NCBI GenBank assembly: GCA_030844895.1 | Contig: CM061227.1 | Coordinates: 112,026,238 to 112,090,237 of the forward strand | Direction of reading: 5' to 3' | Source: Ambrosia x helenae | Taxonomy: Eukaryota > Streptophyta > Magnoliopsida > Asterales > Asteraceae | DNA length: 64,000 nucleotides | Shown: positions 11,301-22,673 of the stretch, piece by piece | Position numbering within the stretch: position 1 is the first letter of the stretch | How the letters are laid out: each line of letters begins with the position of its first letter | Notes under the pieces: model-generated | The model's database searches: none | Told to the model about the DNA's origin: nothing | Seen by the model: the letters and a program-made list of their open reading frames with translations, nothing else | Position numbers and translations under genes: made by a program

Positions 11301-12976
11301 ATGATGTTTAGCGAAACACCACCCTTGATACCGTACACAGAAAGGAATTCTCCATCAGGGAGAGGAATCCGAATAACCTTATCATAACAGACAATCTCCG
11401 CGCGATACAAAGACAACCAATCCATGCCTACCACAACGTCAAAACTACCCAAAGGTACCGGCATAAGGTCGATGGGGAACGATAAACCCGACAACTCTAA
11501 TTGGCACTCCCGAAGGACACTAGTAGCTTCAATCTTTTTACCGTCGGCCAACTCAATAATATACTTGGTTTCTAAGGGTACGGGTACTACATCTAGCAGT
11601 CGACTAACATCCATGGATACAAAACTCTTGTCGGCACCAGAATCAAATAATACGCTAACAGAACGATTATTGAGAAGAAACGTACCGGTGACTATGTCAG
11701 GGTCCTGTCTAGCCTCAGCGGCTCCAATGACGAAGGCACGTGCATTTCTGCCGCCGCCCCCGTTGTTCCCATTCCCGTTGTTCCCACCCTGCTTCAGTTT
11801 TGGGCAATCCTTCTTGTAATGCCCAGTGTCACCACAGTTGTAGCATCCTTGTTTCCCTGTAGTCCCCTGAGTAGTCGGAGCTGAACTGTTAGTCGGAGCC
11901 TGAGTCGATGGAAGTGTAGCCCGACAATCCTTAGCATAATGCCCTGTTCGCTGGCAGCGGTGACAACGGTTACTATCGCAGTTCCCTTGGTGATGGCGTC
12001 CACACTTGTTGCATTTGGGCAGTTTTCCCGCATAACCACCCTGCTTGTTACCCGAAGAAGATGAACCCCCATTATCAAACCTTTTACCCTGCTGTGTAGA
12101 CCCAGATCCTTTCCCGTCGTTCTCCCACTTGCGCTTGTTGTTCTCTGGGGCCTTAATAGTCGAACCTTTCGCAGGCAAAATCCCCTCATTCACCTTTAAG
12201 TTGGTCATCCTATGGGCCGATCGAACTACCTCCGCATAAGTAGGATGATTTCCAGCAGCCACTAACCCTGCAATTTCCGGTACTAACCCTGATACATAGT
12301 GTTCAATCTTACGATACTCTGGCACGTGCAGATCGGGACACAGCACTGCCAACTCATTCCTCCTCACAGTATACTTCTCGATTTCCGATCCAGTCATCTT
12401 GAGGTTCCACACCTCATGCTCCAGCTTCTGTACCTCTTCCCTCGGGCAATACTCCCGCTTCAGCAACTGCACAAAGTTCTCCCATGGCATAGCATATGCC
12501 TCCCCAATACCCATGTTCTGGGTGATACCATTCCACCAAGTCAATGCCACGTCCTGAAATAACGCAGTCGAATACTTCACCCGATCTTCTGGGAGACAGT
12601 TACACATCAGAAATACCGACTCCACTTTCTCCAACCACCTAAGCAAGCTAACCGCACCCTCAGTGCCAGAGAATTCCTGGGGCTTGCAGTCCCGGAACAT
12701 CTTGTAGGTGCACATGGGTGGGGGTGGGTCAACAGGACCACCTGAAATGAAACGTATGAGAACTACGAATAACGTAAACAAGGTTCACCAATGAGGCAAG
12801 GAAAATGGATAAATCAACTTACCACCACCGTTGTGCCCTAACTGAAAGGCAGCTTGGAGTAAGTTGTTCAGATCATCCTGCGATAGGTTAACACCTCCAC
12901 GACCACCAGCACCACCGCGACCACCACCACGTCCACCATTGCGACCACCTCCACGTCCTCCTCGCACTCCAGACAT
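8339..12976 (-). CDS. Gypsy Gag-Pol polyprotein (two exons, 81-bp intron)
   Basis: Proposed exons are 12,976-12,823 and 12,741-8339, 1518 residues. Exon 1 starts MSGVRGGRGGG, a Gly/Arg-rich Gag N-terminus, and joins in frame to GGPVDPPPPM. Positions below count from the upstream end of the exon-2 open frame at 12,781: Gag core about 25-200, three zinc knuckles at 257-326 (one is CHRCQRTGHYAKDC), protease LFDSGADKSF near 380, reverse transcriptase 590-770 with FIDD near 715, RNase H 858-970 with VVYCDAS, integrase zinc region 1052-1093 and catalytic core with MDFVTQLP, SDRDSHFTS and YHPQTDGQSERT, then a chromodomain-like end (VKVRWNSNRGPKYTWERE). Chromodomains are thought to steer integration to marked chromatin. 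All catalytic motifs look intact. RNase H has YASLQLK where YASRQLK is usual in this group. Confidence 0.93.
12742..12822 (-). other. Predicted 81-bp intron in gag
   Basis: On the minus strand the donor is GGTG|GTAAGTTGA and the acceptor is TTTCATTTCAG|GTGG. Removing 81 bases joins LGHNGG to GPVDPPPP in frame. Unspliced RNA reads into a TGA at 12,787-12,785 after 63 residues. The AT/pyrimidine-rich interior and perfect splice sites support a real intron, though an 81-bp insertion in this copy is not excluded. Confidence 0.75.
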
Positions 12977-13511
12977 GATTCTGGCAGAAAGAACGAGAAA
13001 ATTTAGTTTCGCAGATAAGGATAACCACTAATGTTCACAAGATCAAAGCTAGATCCAATCCAGGACTATCCCCTCAAACCCAGAGCTCACCAGGGCTTCC
13101 ATACATTTCGGTTTATGATTTTGTGTGCACCCAAAATGATAAACCGCTCTACATGGTCCTCCAAGTGTTCTCCTAGTCCAAAGTTCAAATCACCGAACAT
13201 AGACTCTCAGCTACACACCGTAATGCTACGATAGTTTATGGTAAGCGTTTCTATTGGAGTGCGAAAGGGAAATGTCCGAGCCTTGGACAAATCTCAAGAG
13301 CACACGAGTTACTCCAATAGACTACACTGCCTAGAAAACAAGTAACCCAACCTAAGATAGAACGGATGATGTAACATAGAAAGACCAACGATTTAGAGAC
13401 ACCCCGACAAGACCATACGTAAACCACTATAACGTTTAGTACCATGTGATCGTCTAGTGTGTGCGACTCGGCTATAGACTAGACCCTACATGCAGTCCTA
13501 GTTCACTATAA
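12977..13511 (-). other. Gypsy 5' leader between primer site and gag
   Basis: This is the untranslated leader between the primer-binding site and the gag start. It has no convincing reading frame in element orientation. Confidence 0.6.
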
Positions 13512-13529
13512 CCATTGGCTCTGATACCA
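13512..13529 (-). other. Primer-binding site, initiator tRNA-Met
   Basis: The minus strand reads TGGTATCAGAGCCAATGG three bases after the 5' LTR ends. This is the common plant match to the 3' end of initiator tRNA-Met. Confidence 0.9.
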
Positions 13530-13532
13530 ATC

Positions 13533-16159
13533 TGTCACACCCTCAAAATCCACTTGCGGAGTTTTACCGCGAGGCGCATGACAAACCAGGATCCAAACCA
13601 ACGATCACAATAAACAAGTCTAACATGAACATAATGCAATTTCAAAACAATGTTTAAAATCCCGTTTACAGCGGAAGCTTATTCAAAACAATTATTCAAT
13701 ATTAAACCAATGTTCAACGTTTGTAAAACCATGCAACTCTAACTAGACGCCGTGCAGACGCGTGCGCCCTAGTTCCATTGTGCTACCTTAGCGACCTGAG
13801 AAAACATGTAAAAGTTTACGTCAGCACAAAAATGCTGGTGAGTTTACAGGTTTTGTATCCAAGTACCAAGTCCACCTGTCCATACTATAATAAATCGAAA
13901 ACCAGTATACGCTAGCTAGGCGTACGTTTTGTTACTACCACGATTGGAAAACCATTACTAACGCGAATACCAAAAGTATGCCCGATGTATGTTCCTGTTG
14001 TTCCTGTTGTTCCTGTTTGAGACAATATGCACTCGCCCGGCCCTCCAAGCCGACGAGCGGGGTTGGTCACTCCCAATAGCGCTATTCACATTTCCCCGTT
14101 GTGCAAACCCGCACATTCATGGTTCCCCCCGGGACTTCCAAAGATCGTGTAGTACACAGTGTAAACCCATAGTATGACAGTAATTACCAAATAATCGTTT
14201 TAACACATGTTTTCTCCCCCGAAAAGTGTAAACCAGTTTAAAAGAGGGGCCGTAAACTCACCTTAACGTGCAAGCAAAGAATCCGAACAGCAAGCAATAT
14301 ATGCTACCGACACCCTAATAACAGTGTCGCTTAGTGAGTATAGGCGTAATATCATTACCCATATAACTCGTTTGTCCAAGGCGTTTTAAATGTTCAAAAA
14401 GTGTGTATGCGACGCCTAGTGATTCTACATGCAATAGTAAACCCTACGGACCCGTTGGTGAATACGTTGGTTACAATTAGTTTCTACATTCCGTATGTGT
14501 CTCAGACAAGTGTACTTCAGTTACATGTCAAATCCATACCACCTAAGACCTCAATTAATCACAGAAGCACATAATACACAATCTGTGTTTTCGGGACAGA
14601 TTGTGCGCCATCAAAACGAATTTATTTAAAATAGCAATTCAGTGAGTTAACCTCCCAAATTTTTACTGAATTTACTTTGGGATTCACTCGACAATACCTA
14701 TTTTTGTTTTGTCTCAATTCTAAACACAAAAATTATGAAAATTCGTACAACACAGCTAGGTCCAGAAAATCTCCTCAACAGGTCAGTTTAGTAGTAAAAT
14801 TCTTAAAAATTGTGTATTCATCCAAACGAGATGAATCCACTTGGAAAAGCTCTATTTTTCCAGTATTGACCTACTGTAAAAATTTCATAATCTAATTCCT
14901 TGTAAATCTCAAGTTATGACCAATTAAAGTTAACCCAATTTACAAATCCGAAAATCTGATATGACCCCTAATCAATTAAAATTCCAAAAACGACTCAAAC
15001 GACGTCCAAATTCGATGGTTTTGCCCATTATGAAAAGCTAAGACCTTGTACGTTACAATCATGCAAAGAATCGATCAAACCAATTATTTTCAAGCCACGA
15101 AACAGACCCTACAAGTCGACTTTCAGAATCTGTCCAGATTCTGATCGTACAATATTATCAATTATATCAAACCCTAGTTGCATATTATCAATCAATAATA
15201 CCTAATAATCATCATACAACTTTCCTAATACCTATTCCCATCAGATCCTATTATCAACCATGTCAAGATCAAAGCTTTTAGGATCAAAACACCAATAACT
15301 TGCGCAACAAGCATCCTATGATGTTACTACGCGTTTATTAATAGGTTTAATCCGTTTAATCTTCAAAAAGACTCATGTTTTAATGTTTATTAAATCCAAT
15401 CAGACCTGGACAAACTTGTTATAGGATTTTTACAATAAAACATAAAGTAAAAAGCGTAAGAAATCATGAGTTATACCCTTAGCTCTTCAAATCAATCAAT
15501 CGCGCGCCTTGGAGCCTCCCAATTGATGATCTTGAGCCTTAGCAGGAGTTTTTGGAGTGAAATATTCGTGTGGGGCAGTAAGGGGGCGATTAGGGTTGAG
15601 TATGAGGGCTGCATGGGAGTTAAGGATGTTTAAATACGAGTTTGAGGCGGTTTAAACCCGTCAGTGCCCTTCGAGCGGCCGCTCGGAGCCTGTGAGCGGC
15701 CGCTCACAGGTCCGGGTGGCGCGCTTTTGCCTCGTTTCGCCTCCCGACGCGTTATCCTTCGACGTTTTCGTTGTTACGGACCGTAACAAGTGTAACCCCA
15801 TGCGTTAAGACCCTAATCAACCTCACGCTCCACTTTTAATAATTTTTATTAACGTGTTCGGTTTAGGTTCACATAATCACGTATGGTTTTCACATAAGTT
15901 TGTCAGATATCACCGAGACACATAAGTTTGTTATTCACCAACGTCCGAGGTTCACTAATCATGAAATCACATGTTAACTCACACAAGGAGTCAGAACCCG
16001 ACCCACACAAGGAGTCAAAGCATCTCATAACCCGAGATAATGCTCGTATGTCCTATCTAGCTATCTAGATAACCCTCGTTAAGTATAATATACGCGTGAC
16101 TCGCTAAGGTAGACTTTAATCTAGACCATGTTGTTAACCAGAATTTGCCGGGTGTCACA
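13533..16159 (-). repeat. Gypsy LTR (5' LTR in element orientation)
   Basis: 2627 bp, nearly identical to 5551-8178 and including the same GC palindromes near 15,671-15,716. It ends GGGTGTCACA and is followed by the target duplication CCTAC at 16,160-16,164. Confidence 0.96.
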
Positions 16160-16259
16160 CCTACACCGCCATCCGTCACCCTTCACCATCGCACGCCATC
16201 TCAACCTACCGTCATCGTCATCCATATTTCAACTATGTGATGTGTATATATCTATGTAG

Positions 16260-16386
16260 GAGTCGGTGATGAACTCACTACGAAACCTGCTCTCCTACCC
16301 TTACGTTGAATCTGGAATAGCAAATAATACACTTAAATTATTGGGTGGACACTATGATTTTGTTTGTGGAAAATTTAAAATACTTA
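16260..16386 (+). pseudogene. Duplicated last exon of the beta-carbonic anhydrase, truncated
   Basis: Matches exon 6 at 1699-1825 almost base for base, including the preceding acceptor CTATGTAG|GAG. Frame is kept through ESVMNSL, LLSYPYVESG and GGHYDFVCGKF, then the sequence jumps into 3' untranslated sequence. There are no upstream exons, so this is a fragment made by the segmental duplication and not a gene. One change gives GIANNT in place of GVANNT. Confidence 0.92.
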
Positions 16387-16688
16387 AATGGTTTGTCATG
16401 TTAGGCTATTAGAACGTAAAGTCTAATCGTATATGTGTCACGTTTATTTTATGTATGTTTTAATGTATTCACTTTTATTATAATGAGCATATCGAATTAG
16501 CAACGATAGGTTAGCACCTAAGGGTGAGAATAGATAACGGAGAATGAACAGGCAGTGATTGGATCTAAAAGAGTGAGGCGCACTGCTTTTATTCAAAATT
16601 ATTAAAAATATTGACCTATACTGCCAACATAAGGCAGGTTCATCATAAAAGTAACAAGCCTTGTTAATTCGTTGGTTATAACTTACGG

Positions 16689-16775
16689 TCCAATGGCAAG
16701 GCAATACACTAAAAGTGTGAGGTCTTGAGTTCAAGTCTCACAAGGAGCAAGAAATTTACCTTTCAAAAAAAAATA
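16689..16775 (+). mobile_element. Very short tRNA-like SINE
   Basis: An insertion of about 87 bp in duplication copy B that copy A lacks (intact site at 2352-2372). It is flanked by an 11-bp target duplication ATAACTTACGG at 16,678-16,688 and 16,776-16,786. The head has an A-box-like GGTCCAATGGCAAGGC, a B-box-like GAGTTCAAGTCTC at 16,726-16,738, and a short A-rich tail. It is almost only a tRNA-like head with a tail. Confidence 0.75.
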
Positions 16776-17395
16776 ATAACTTACGGAAACACATCATGTT
16801 AATTCGTTGGCAATCACTTACGGATTAGTGATTAATTTTAATAATAAGTCAACTAATTCAATGTGAATGGGCTTGTAGTGTATTGTTCTAGACTATAACA
16901 AGTCATATTATCTTCTTAATTAAAATATAATTATTATGTTACAGAGAAGAGAACCATTACTCTCTCTTATAGGATGACGATAAAGTTCATCTCTAGTTAT
17001 TACAAGTGATTAAAGCGTTAAAATATATGGATGATTGGTCCACTTATAATTGAGTGTTAGGTGTAAAAAAATGTTAAAAAGAGCTACAGATGAATCCGAA
17101 TATGACAACCGGTCACCATTTTTTTCTTTTGTGTTGGTTGGTGCGTCAATGACCTGTGAGGCCTCCGAAGCTCGATAAAGTTGAAGAGACAATTATCGTA
17201 TATAAATATTTACCTCTTATTATTTAAACTTCAATTCAAACCGATAATATTATTCACTACCGCATATACTAGAATTATGTAACTCAAATAATTAAGTAAT
17301 GTTTATGCAATCTTTATAATGACCTTGTGGAGTATTTGGAATAAAAGAAATCAAAAGGTATTTAAATGAGTTAACAAATCGCAAGTGGTGGAAGA

Positions 17396-18203
17396 TGAAA
17401 GGATTATTAATTTCCTTCAATTATCATTAAGGGGTTGCCTCTTAATATAGGCAATTGGTTACAACCAAATCTCCCTATTTTAGGGAGGAGCTAATTTACA
17501 TCAATTACATTTATCACTAACTAGATTATACCCCGGGAGCGTCCCGGGTTGAGAAATTTAATATGATACATCAATTTTACATATGAAATAGACTGATGTA
17601 TAACTCTAATATTAATATCTAACCTAAAACAATGTACAATTCCAATGCTAACACCTAACCTAAAAGAATGTAGAACTTAAATGTAACTCTAATATTAACA
17701 CATATCATAAAGACTAAACAAATGTACAACTCTAACATACTAATATTGATACCTAACTTAAAACAACGTATTTGGCTCTGGTTGAAAAAAAAATCATATT
17801 TACTGATTTAAACATAATTAGTGACTTGTCTATACATGATTAATGATTTACGTGTACACTTTATGTTTTTTTTTTACCCCACAAAAAAATTTCTCCGTTT
17901 TTTATATAGCACTATGGTACTCGTTGGAAAGATAATAAAACGCTCGTTAATTTGGTGTAATTTTTTTCTTTAAAAAATCTCGTATATTAAAGATATTAAC
18001 GTTTAAAAATTATGGGAGGAAACATGAGGGTGAAAAATCCAATTTTGTTTTTAAATTATTTTTTCCTAAAATATCTCAATGCCACATGGGATGACACATG
18101 GCACACTCAATGAAGAGAATGCCTCTTTAAGTGACATGTCATTAAAATAGCTTTGGTTTATAATATGTATAGATTATTAACCATAATTACAAATATTCTA
18201 TTA
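17396..18203 (-). repeat. Copia 3' LTR, interrupted
   Basis: LTR parts 17,396-17,520 (125 bp) and 18,174-18,203 (30 bp) together equal the intact 155-bp LTR at 22,674-22,828. The gap is the Helitron. On the minus strand GCGGGGGTG just before the LTR (plus 18,204-18,212) is the likely polypurine tract. Confidence 0.93.
17521..18173 (-). mobile_element. Non-autonomous Helitron, 653 bp
   Basis: The exact ends are proved by the uninterrupted copy of the same LTR (ACTAA|TTATT at 22,794-22,803). On the minus strand it starts TCTATACATATTATAAACC and ends with hairpin CCCGGGACGCTCCCGGG, seven bases, then CTAG. It sits between A and T with no target duplication. These are all the diagnostic Helitron features. 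Its 5' half matches the Helitron starting at 52,891. No Rep/helicase is encoded. Confidence 0.95.
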
Positions 18204-20155
18204 CACCCCCGCAGTCGAAGCGAAGGGTGGACGAATGCTGAGACTGGTCCGGAAATCTTCAAAGAGAATGCGTGGAAGACCTTTGGTGAAAATATCTGCA
18301 ATCTGATGACGAGATGGCACATGAAGAATGCGGATGCAACCTTTCTGAACTTGTTCGCGAATGAAATGAATGTCTAGCTCGATGTGTTTGGTGCGTTGAT
18401 GCTGCACGGATTGCCAGACAGATAGATTGCACCAATGTTATCGCAGTACACCAAGGAGGCGCACGAAATAGGATGATGCAGTTCCAGTAAAAGATTGCGA
18501 AGCCAGCATAGTTCAGCAACAACATTGGCGACGCCGCGATATTCTGCCTCAGCACTAGATCGTGAGATGGTCGTTTGACGTTTGGAAGACCAGGAGAGAA
18601 GACATTCACCAAGATAAACACAGTACCCAGATGTAGAGCGGCGAGTGTCAGGGCAACTGGCCCAATCAGCATCTGTATAGGCAACAAGAGAGAGAGACTG
18701 AGCTGGACTAAGATGAAGACCAAATGCGGATGTGCCCTGAATGTAGCGGATAATGCGCTTTAGAGCATTCCAGTGTGGAACACGAGGAGCATGCATGTGG
18801 ATACAAATCTGCTGGACTGCATAGGATATATCTGGTCTGGTGAAAGTCAGGTACTGAAGTGCGCCAGCTAAGCTGCGATACGTGCTGGGGTCTTCGTATA
18901 AAGAGCCGGTGTCGGACGACAGCTTGGATTGAGTATCAACTGGGGTGGCCGAGGGTTTACATGAATCCATGCCGGCCCGGTGAATAATGTCACGAGCATA
19001 TGCTTCCTGTGACAAAAACATCGTGTCTCCAGAGCGAGTGACCTGTATGCCCAAAAAATAAGAGAGAGAGCCCAGATCCTTCATAGCAAATTCACCTGCA
19101 AGAGAACTAATAATGCGTTGCCGTAGACTGTCAGAAGAGGCCGTAAGAATAATGTCATCAACATAGATAAGTAGATAAGCAATGTCGTGGTCATGTTTGT
19201 ATATAAATAATGAGTTGTCGGACTTGCTTTGGCGAAATCCCTGAGATGTAACGAAGTCTGTGAACCGCTGATACCAGGCACGAGGGGCCTGTTTGAGTCC
19301 ATATAGAGATTTCTTGAGAAGGCAAACATGATCCGGATAATCCTGATGACGAAAACCAATAGGTTGATGCATATACACTGTCTCTTCTAAATTACCATGT
19401 AGAAACGCATTAGTGACATCCAATTGGTGAATATTCCATGATTTGGCGAGCGCTAAAGAAAGAACCATGCGAATGGTAGCCGGTTTTACAACCGGGCTAA
19501 ATGTCTCTCCACAATCTATCCCCTGTTCCTGTTTACGACCATCACATACTAAACGCGCTTTGTAGCGCTCAAGACTGCCATCCGACCTGTACTTATGTTT
19601 AAATAACCACATGCATCTTATAATATTCATATCTGGTGTGCGAGGTACAAGTTCCCAAGTCTTATTTTTAATAAGGGCACTAAACTCATTGGTCATGGCA
19701 TTGTGCCACTCTGGAGTGGACAAGGCAACCTGTGGGTTTTTAGGAACTGGGACAACGGTGGCAGTGTGAAGGCTAAAGGGCAGTTTTGGTTTAGTGATAC
19801 CGCTCATGGAGCGAGTGTGGATGGTACGTGTGGGTGGTGGGGGTGGTGGAGGTGGTATGGGAGACTGAGTGGCGGGGGCAGGCGTGGATTGGGCTGATCC
19901 AGCCGTGGTGGGAAAAGCCGGCGAGGATGGGCCGGCATCATTAGGGAAGGACATAGGAGTGGTGGTGGGTTGGGCCGAGTGTGTAGTTGGGCCGAGGTGA
20001 TCATTAGAGGTAGGAAATATGGTGGGAGGAGTAGCGGTATTAGATGGATGTGGGCTAGAGGAGTTAGTGGGTATGGGAGATGGGCCAGGAGAGGTAGGAG
20101 TGGGCTGATTGGGTGTAGGTGAAACGGGGGGATGTTTGGCGAGGTGATCCCACAC
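18201..20155 (-). pseudogene. Copia reverse transcriptase and RNase H region
   Basis: The main open stretch is 20,155-18,374 (593 codons). A proline-rich linker comes first, then the reverse transcriptase with WLFKHKYRSDGSLERYKARL, LDVTNAFLHGNLEE, SLYGLKQAPRAWY and the catalytic LLIYVDDIILT. RNase H follows with YTDADWASCPDTRRSTSGYC, SSAEAEYR and CDN. A frameshift near 18,385 moves the last part (HIELDIHFIREQV and the FTKGLP end) into another frame, closing near 18,201. Catalytic residues survive, but the polyprotein is broken here and upstream. Confidence 0.9.
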
Positions 20156-20159
20156 AAGG

Positions 20160-21990
20160 GGATTTATGGTGGGATTAAGGAAGTCATATGAGGGGGTTGA
20201 GGTGGGCGATTGGATGGTGTAGGGAAATATGGTTTCTTCAAAATGTACATGGCGGGAAATGATTAGTTGATGAGTGGTGAGGTCAAGGCATTTGTATCCC
20301 CGATGGTTAGGAGGGTAACCAAGGAAGACACAAGGGTTGGACCGATAGTTAAGTTTGTGGATTGTGGTGGAAGGGGTGAGCGGGTAACAGAGACATCCAA
20401 AACGCGAAGATGATCGTATTCGGGAATGACTCCATATAGTTGAGAGGTGGGAGATCGGAAGTTGGAAGATTTGTTAGGGAGAATGTTGAGAAGGTAGGTG
20501 GCGGGTTTCAAGCGCATGATGCCAAAATGAGGAAGGCAACGAGGCTTGAGCAAGAAGGGTGCGGATCATGTTGTTTATGGTGCGGATTTTGCGTTCAGCC
20601 TTTCCGTTTTGGGAAGAGGTGTAGGGGCAGGAAAAACGGAATTGCATACCGGTTGAGTGACAAAAGTTGTAAAAATTGTTATTTGCATATTCTTTACCGT
20701 TGTCACACTGTAATTGTTTAATGGTACGCTCAAATTGTGTGCGAATGAGTTGGTGAATTTTGATGAAGGTGGAGAAAACTTGGGTTTTGTTGGCAAGGGG
20801 AAAAGTCCATAGGAAATTTGTGAAGTCATCTAAAAACAAAATGTAATATTTGTGGCCTCCCGTACTAAGTACAGGGGAGGTCCAAAGATCACTATGCAAT
20901 ATATCAAATGGTAAATGTGTGGCATTAAAGGAATCATAAAATGGTAATCTTACACTTTTACCAAAAATGCAAGATTGACATAAAGTTTTATTACATTTGC
21001 CATAATCAATAAAAGAAGATAATTTTAACGATTGCATAAGATTGTTGCCAGGATGTCCTAGTCTTTGATGCCAGCGATCTTGAGTGATGGTGGTGAGGGC
21101 CGTTGGTTGAGTGATGGGTAGCGGAAGTGGTTGCGTGAGTGGGTAAAGATCGCCGGTGCTGTTGCATCTAAGTATAGGAGCCCGAGTTTTGAGATCCTTC
21201 ACAAGAAAACCAAATGGGTCAAACTCAATAGTAACTAAATTATCAGTCGTGAGACGACGAACTGAAATTAAGTTTTTAATAATATTAGGAGCATATAGAA
21301 CATTATTGAGTTTTAAGGGTGGAAAAGGAGGTGGTAGGGTTTGGTTGCCTTGAGCCACAACAGGGATCGGCATACCATTACCAACAATAATATTTTTATT
21401 AGTGCACGTATTAAAATTAGACGGGGAATATATACCTTGCTGATTCGCAGAATGAGAAGATGCTCCCGAGTCCATAACCCCGTGATCCGGCGGATTCAAC
21501 GACATGGTGTACAATGCTTGCTCAATGTCAGTCGGGGAATATCCTGTGACATGGGCCTGGTCGGGTCTGGAGCCCAAAATACCTGCACTGTTGCTAGCGG
21601 GCCTAGAGGGATAAGGACATGGAGGTTGGGCCTGTTGGGATTTATTTTGCTGAGTTGGGCCCTGAAACATACTGGCCCATTGACTGGAAGTCCAATTAGC
21701 CGGAAATACAATGTACGGGTGATGCGGCTGAGAAGAAGCAGCCTGTTTAGTCCCTCTGCCTTGGCTGCCAGGGTTCCGACGCCGGCCTTGGCCACGGCGT
21801 CCTTGGCCACGAGATCTTCCGGAAGAGGCGGCCGCCTGATTCTGAGACAACGAAGCAGCAGAGTTGTCTGCAACAGTGGCTGAAAGCGCTGTGGAAGCCG
21901 CCTGGGATGCGCGAGCAAGCTGGGACTTTTTGGTGGTTTCTTCCATGGTGAGACGAGAGCGGATCTCGTTAAAAGGGGAAGAGGATCTTT
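20160..21990 (-). pseudogene. Copia protease and integrase region, frameshifted
   Basis: The open stretch 21,946-20,474 runs from an Arg/Gly-rich segment (near residue 45) through the protease GVMDSGASSHS, the pre-integrase zinc region WHQRLGHPG and LCQSCIFGK, and the integrase core (ILHSDLW, CDNGKEY, NGKAERKIRTI). A frameshift near 20,510 and at least one more near 20,370 interrupt the integrase end, which is recognisable as YLLNILPNKSS and LYGVIPEYDHLRV in the neighbouring frame. I see no CCHC zinc knuckle anywhere between Gag and protease. Confidence 0.87.
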
Positions 21991-22548
21991 GTTGCGGAGG
22001 ACCGTAGAAATACCGTCATATTGCTCCGTTAATCCGGTGAGAACTTTGATGACAAGGATGTGGTCTTCAACAGGAGCACCGACACTTGCTAATTGATCCG
22101 CAAGATGTTTCGCGTGCTGACAGTAGTCAGACATGGAGGAGAAATTGGCCATATTGAGGTTCGCAAATTCTTGTCCGAGAAAGATGGCACGAGTAGTTTT
22201 ATTGTCGTTAAATTCGTTTTGAATCGACGACCAAGCTTCAAATGCGGACTGGCCAGGCTTAAGAATTATGTGAAGAAGTGGTGGGGAGATAGTAGCATAA
22301 ATCCACTGGAGGACAATGGCGTCAAGACGCGACCAAAGTGCCTCAATGGAAGATGATTCAGCGGTCTTGTCGGCTTCAGCAGGGGCAGTAAGCCGTGGTA
22401 GTAGATGATTGTGTACCTCATAAGCACGACAATGGACCTCAAAGAGAGTGGACCATGTGGAATAATGAGGGGAGTCTTTCTCTAAGACAAGGGGGACATG
22501 GGTTTTGATGTTTGTGACTGTGAGAGCCGGGTGTAGGGAGGAAGCCAT
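21985..22548 (-). pseudogene. Copia Gag region
   Basis: The likely start is ATG at 22,548-22,546 (MASSLHPALTVTNIKTHVP). The body shows the Copia Gag pattern: YSTWSTLFEVHCRAYEV, ALWSRLDAIVLQWIYATIS, AWSSIQNEFNDNKTTRA, LGQEFANLNM, DYCQHAKHLADQLASVGAPV and VLTGLTEQYDGISTVLRN. Near 21,990 the frame must shift by one base to continue into RLTMEETTKKSQL, so Gag is separated from the rest. The open frame also extends upstream of the chosen start, but that part covers the primer site and leader. Confidence 0.85.
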
Positions 22549-22660
22549 GAGATAAGAGAAGGGGAAGAGGGGTGGTTGCGTAGCAGAGGGCTGCTGAAAT
22601 AAGAGGTTTGCCGGAGCAGAGTTGCGGCGGCAGAAGAACATAAGAAGGCAGGATAAGAGG

Positions 22661-22673
22661 GTCAATGATACCA
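22661..22673 (-). other. Copia primer-binding site
   Basis: The minus strand reads TGGTATCATTGAC immediately after the 5' LTR ends in TTTCA. The first eight bases match initiator tRNA-Met and the remainder deviates from the usual TGGTATCAGAGC. Confidence 0.75.

Larger units (their letters stand above)
5551..16159 (-). mobile_element. Full-length Ty3/Gypsy chromovirus retrotransposon
   Basis: A complete 10.6-kb LTR retrotransposon on the minus strand: LTRs 5551-8178 and 13,533-16,159, target duplication CCTAC at 5546-5550 and 16,160-16,164, primer-binding site at 13,512-13,529, polypurine tract next to 8179, and a polyprotein with Gag, protease, reverse transcriptase, RNase H, integrase and a chromodomain-like end. 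That domain order and C-terminus fit the Tekay/Del branch of chromoviruses. By eye I noticed only two differences between the LTRs: CCCC versus CCC near 5684/13,664 and A versus G near 7802/15,783. This points to a very recent insertion. The solo LTR at 37,453-40,077 belongs to the same or a sister family. Confidence 0.96.

Noticed and set aside
10933..12562. Several open frames overlapping the Gypsy polyprotein
   Set aside because: They are antisense or out-of-frame shadows of the Gag-Pol frame.
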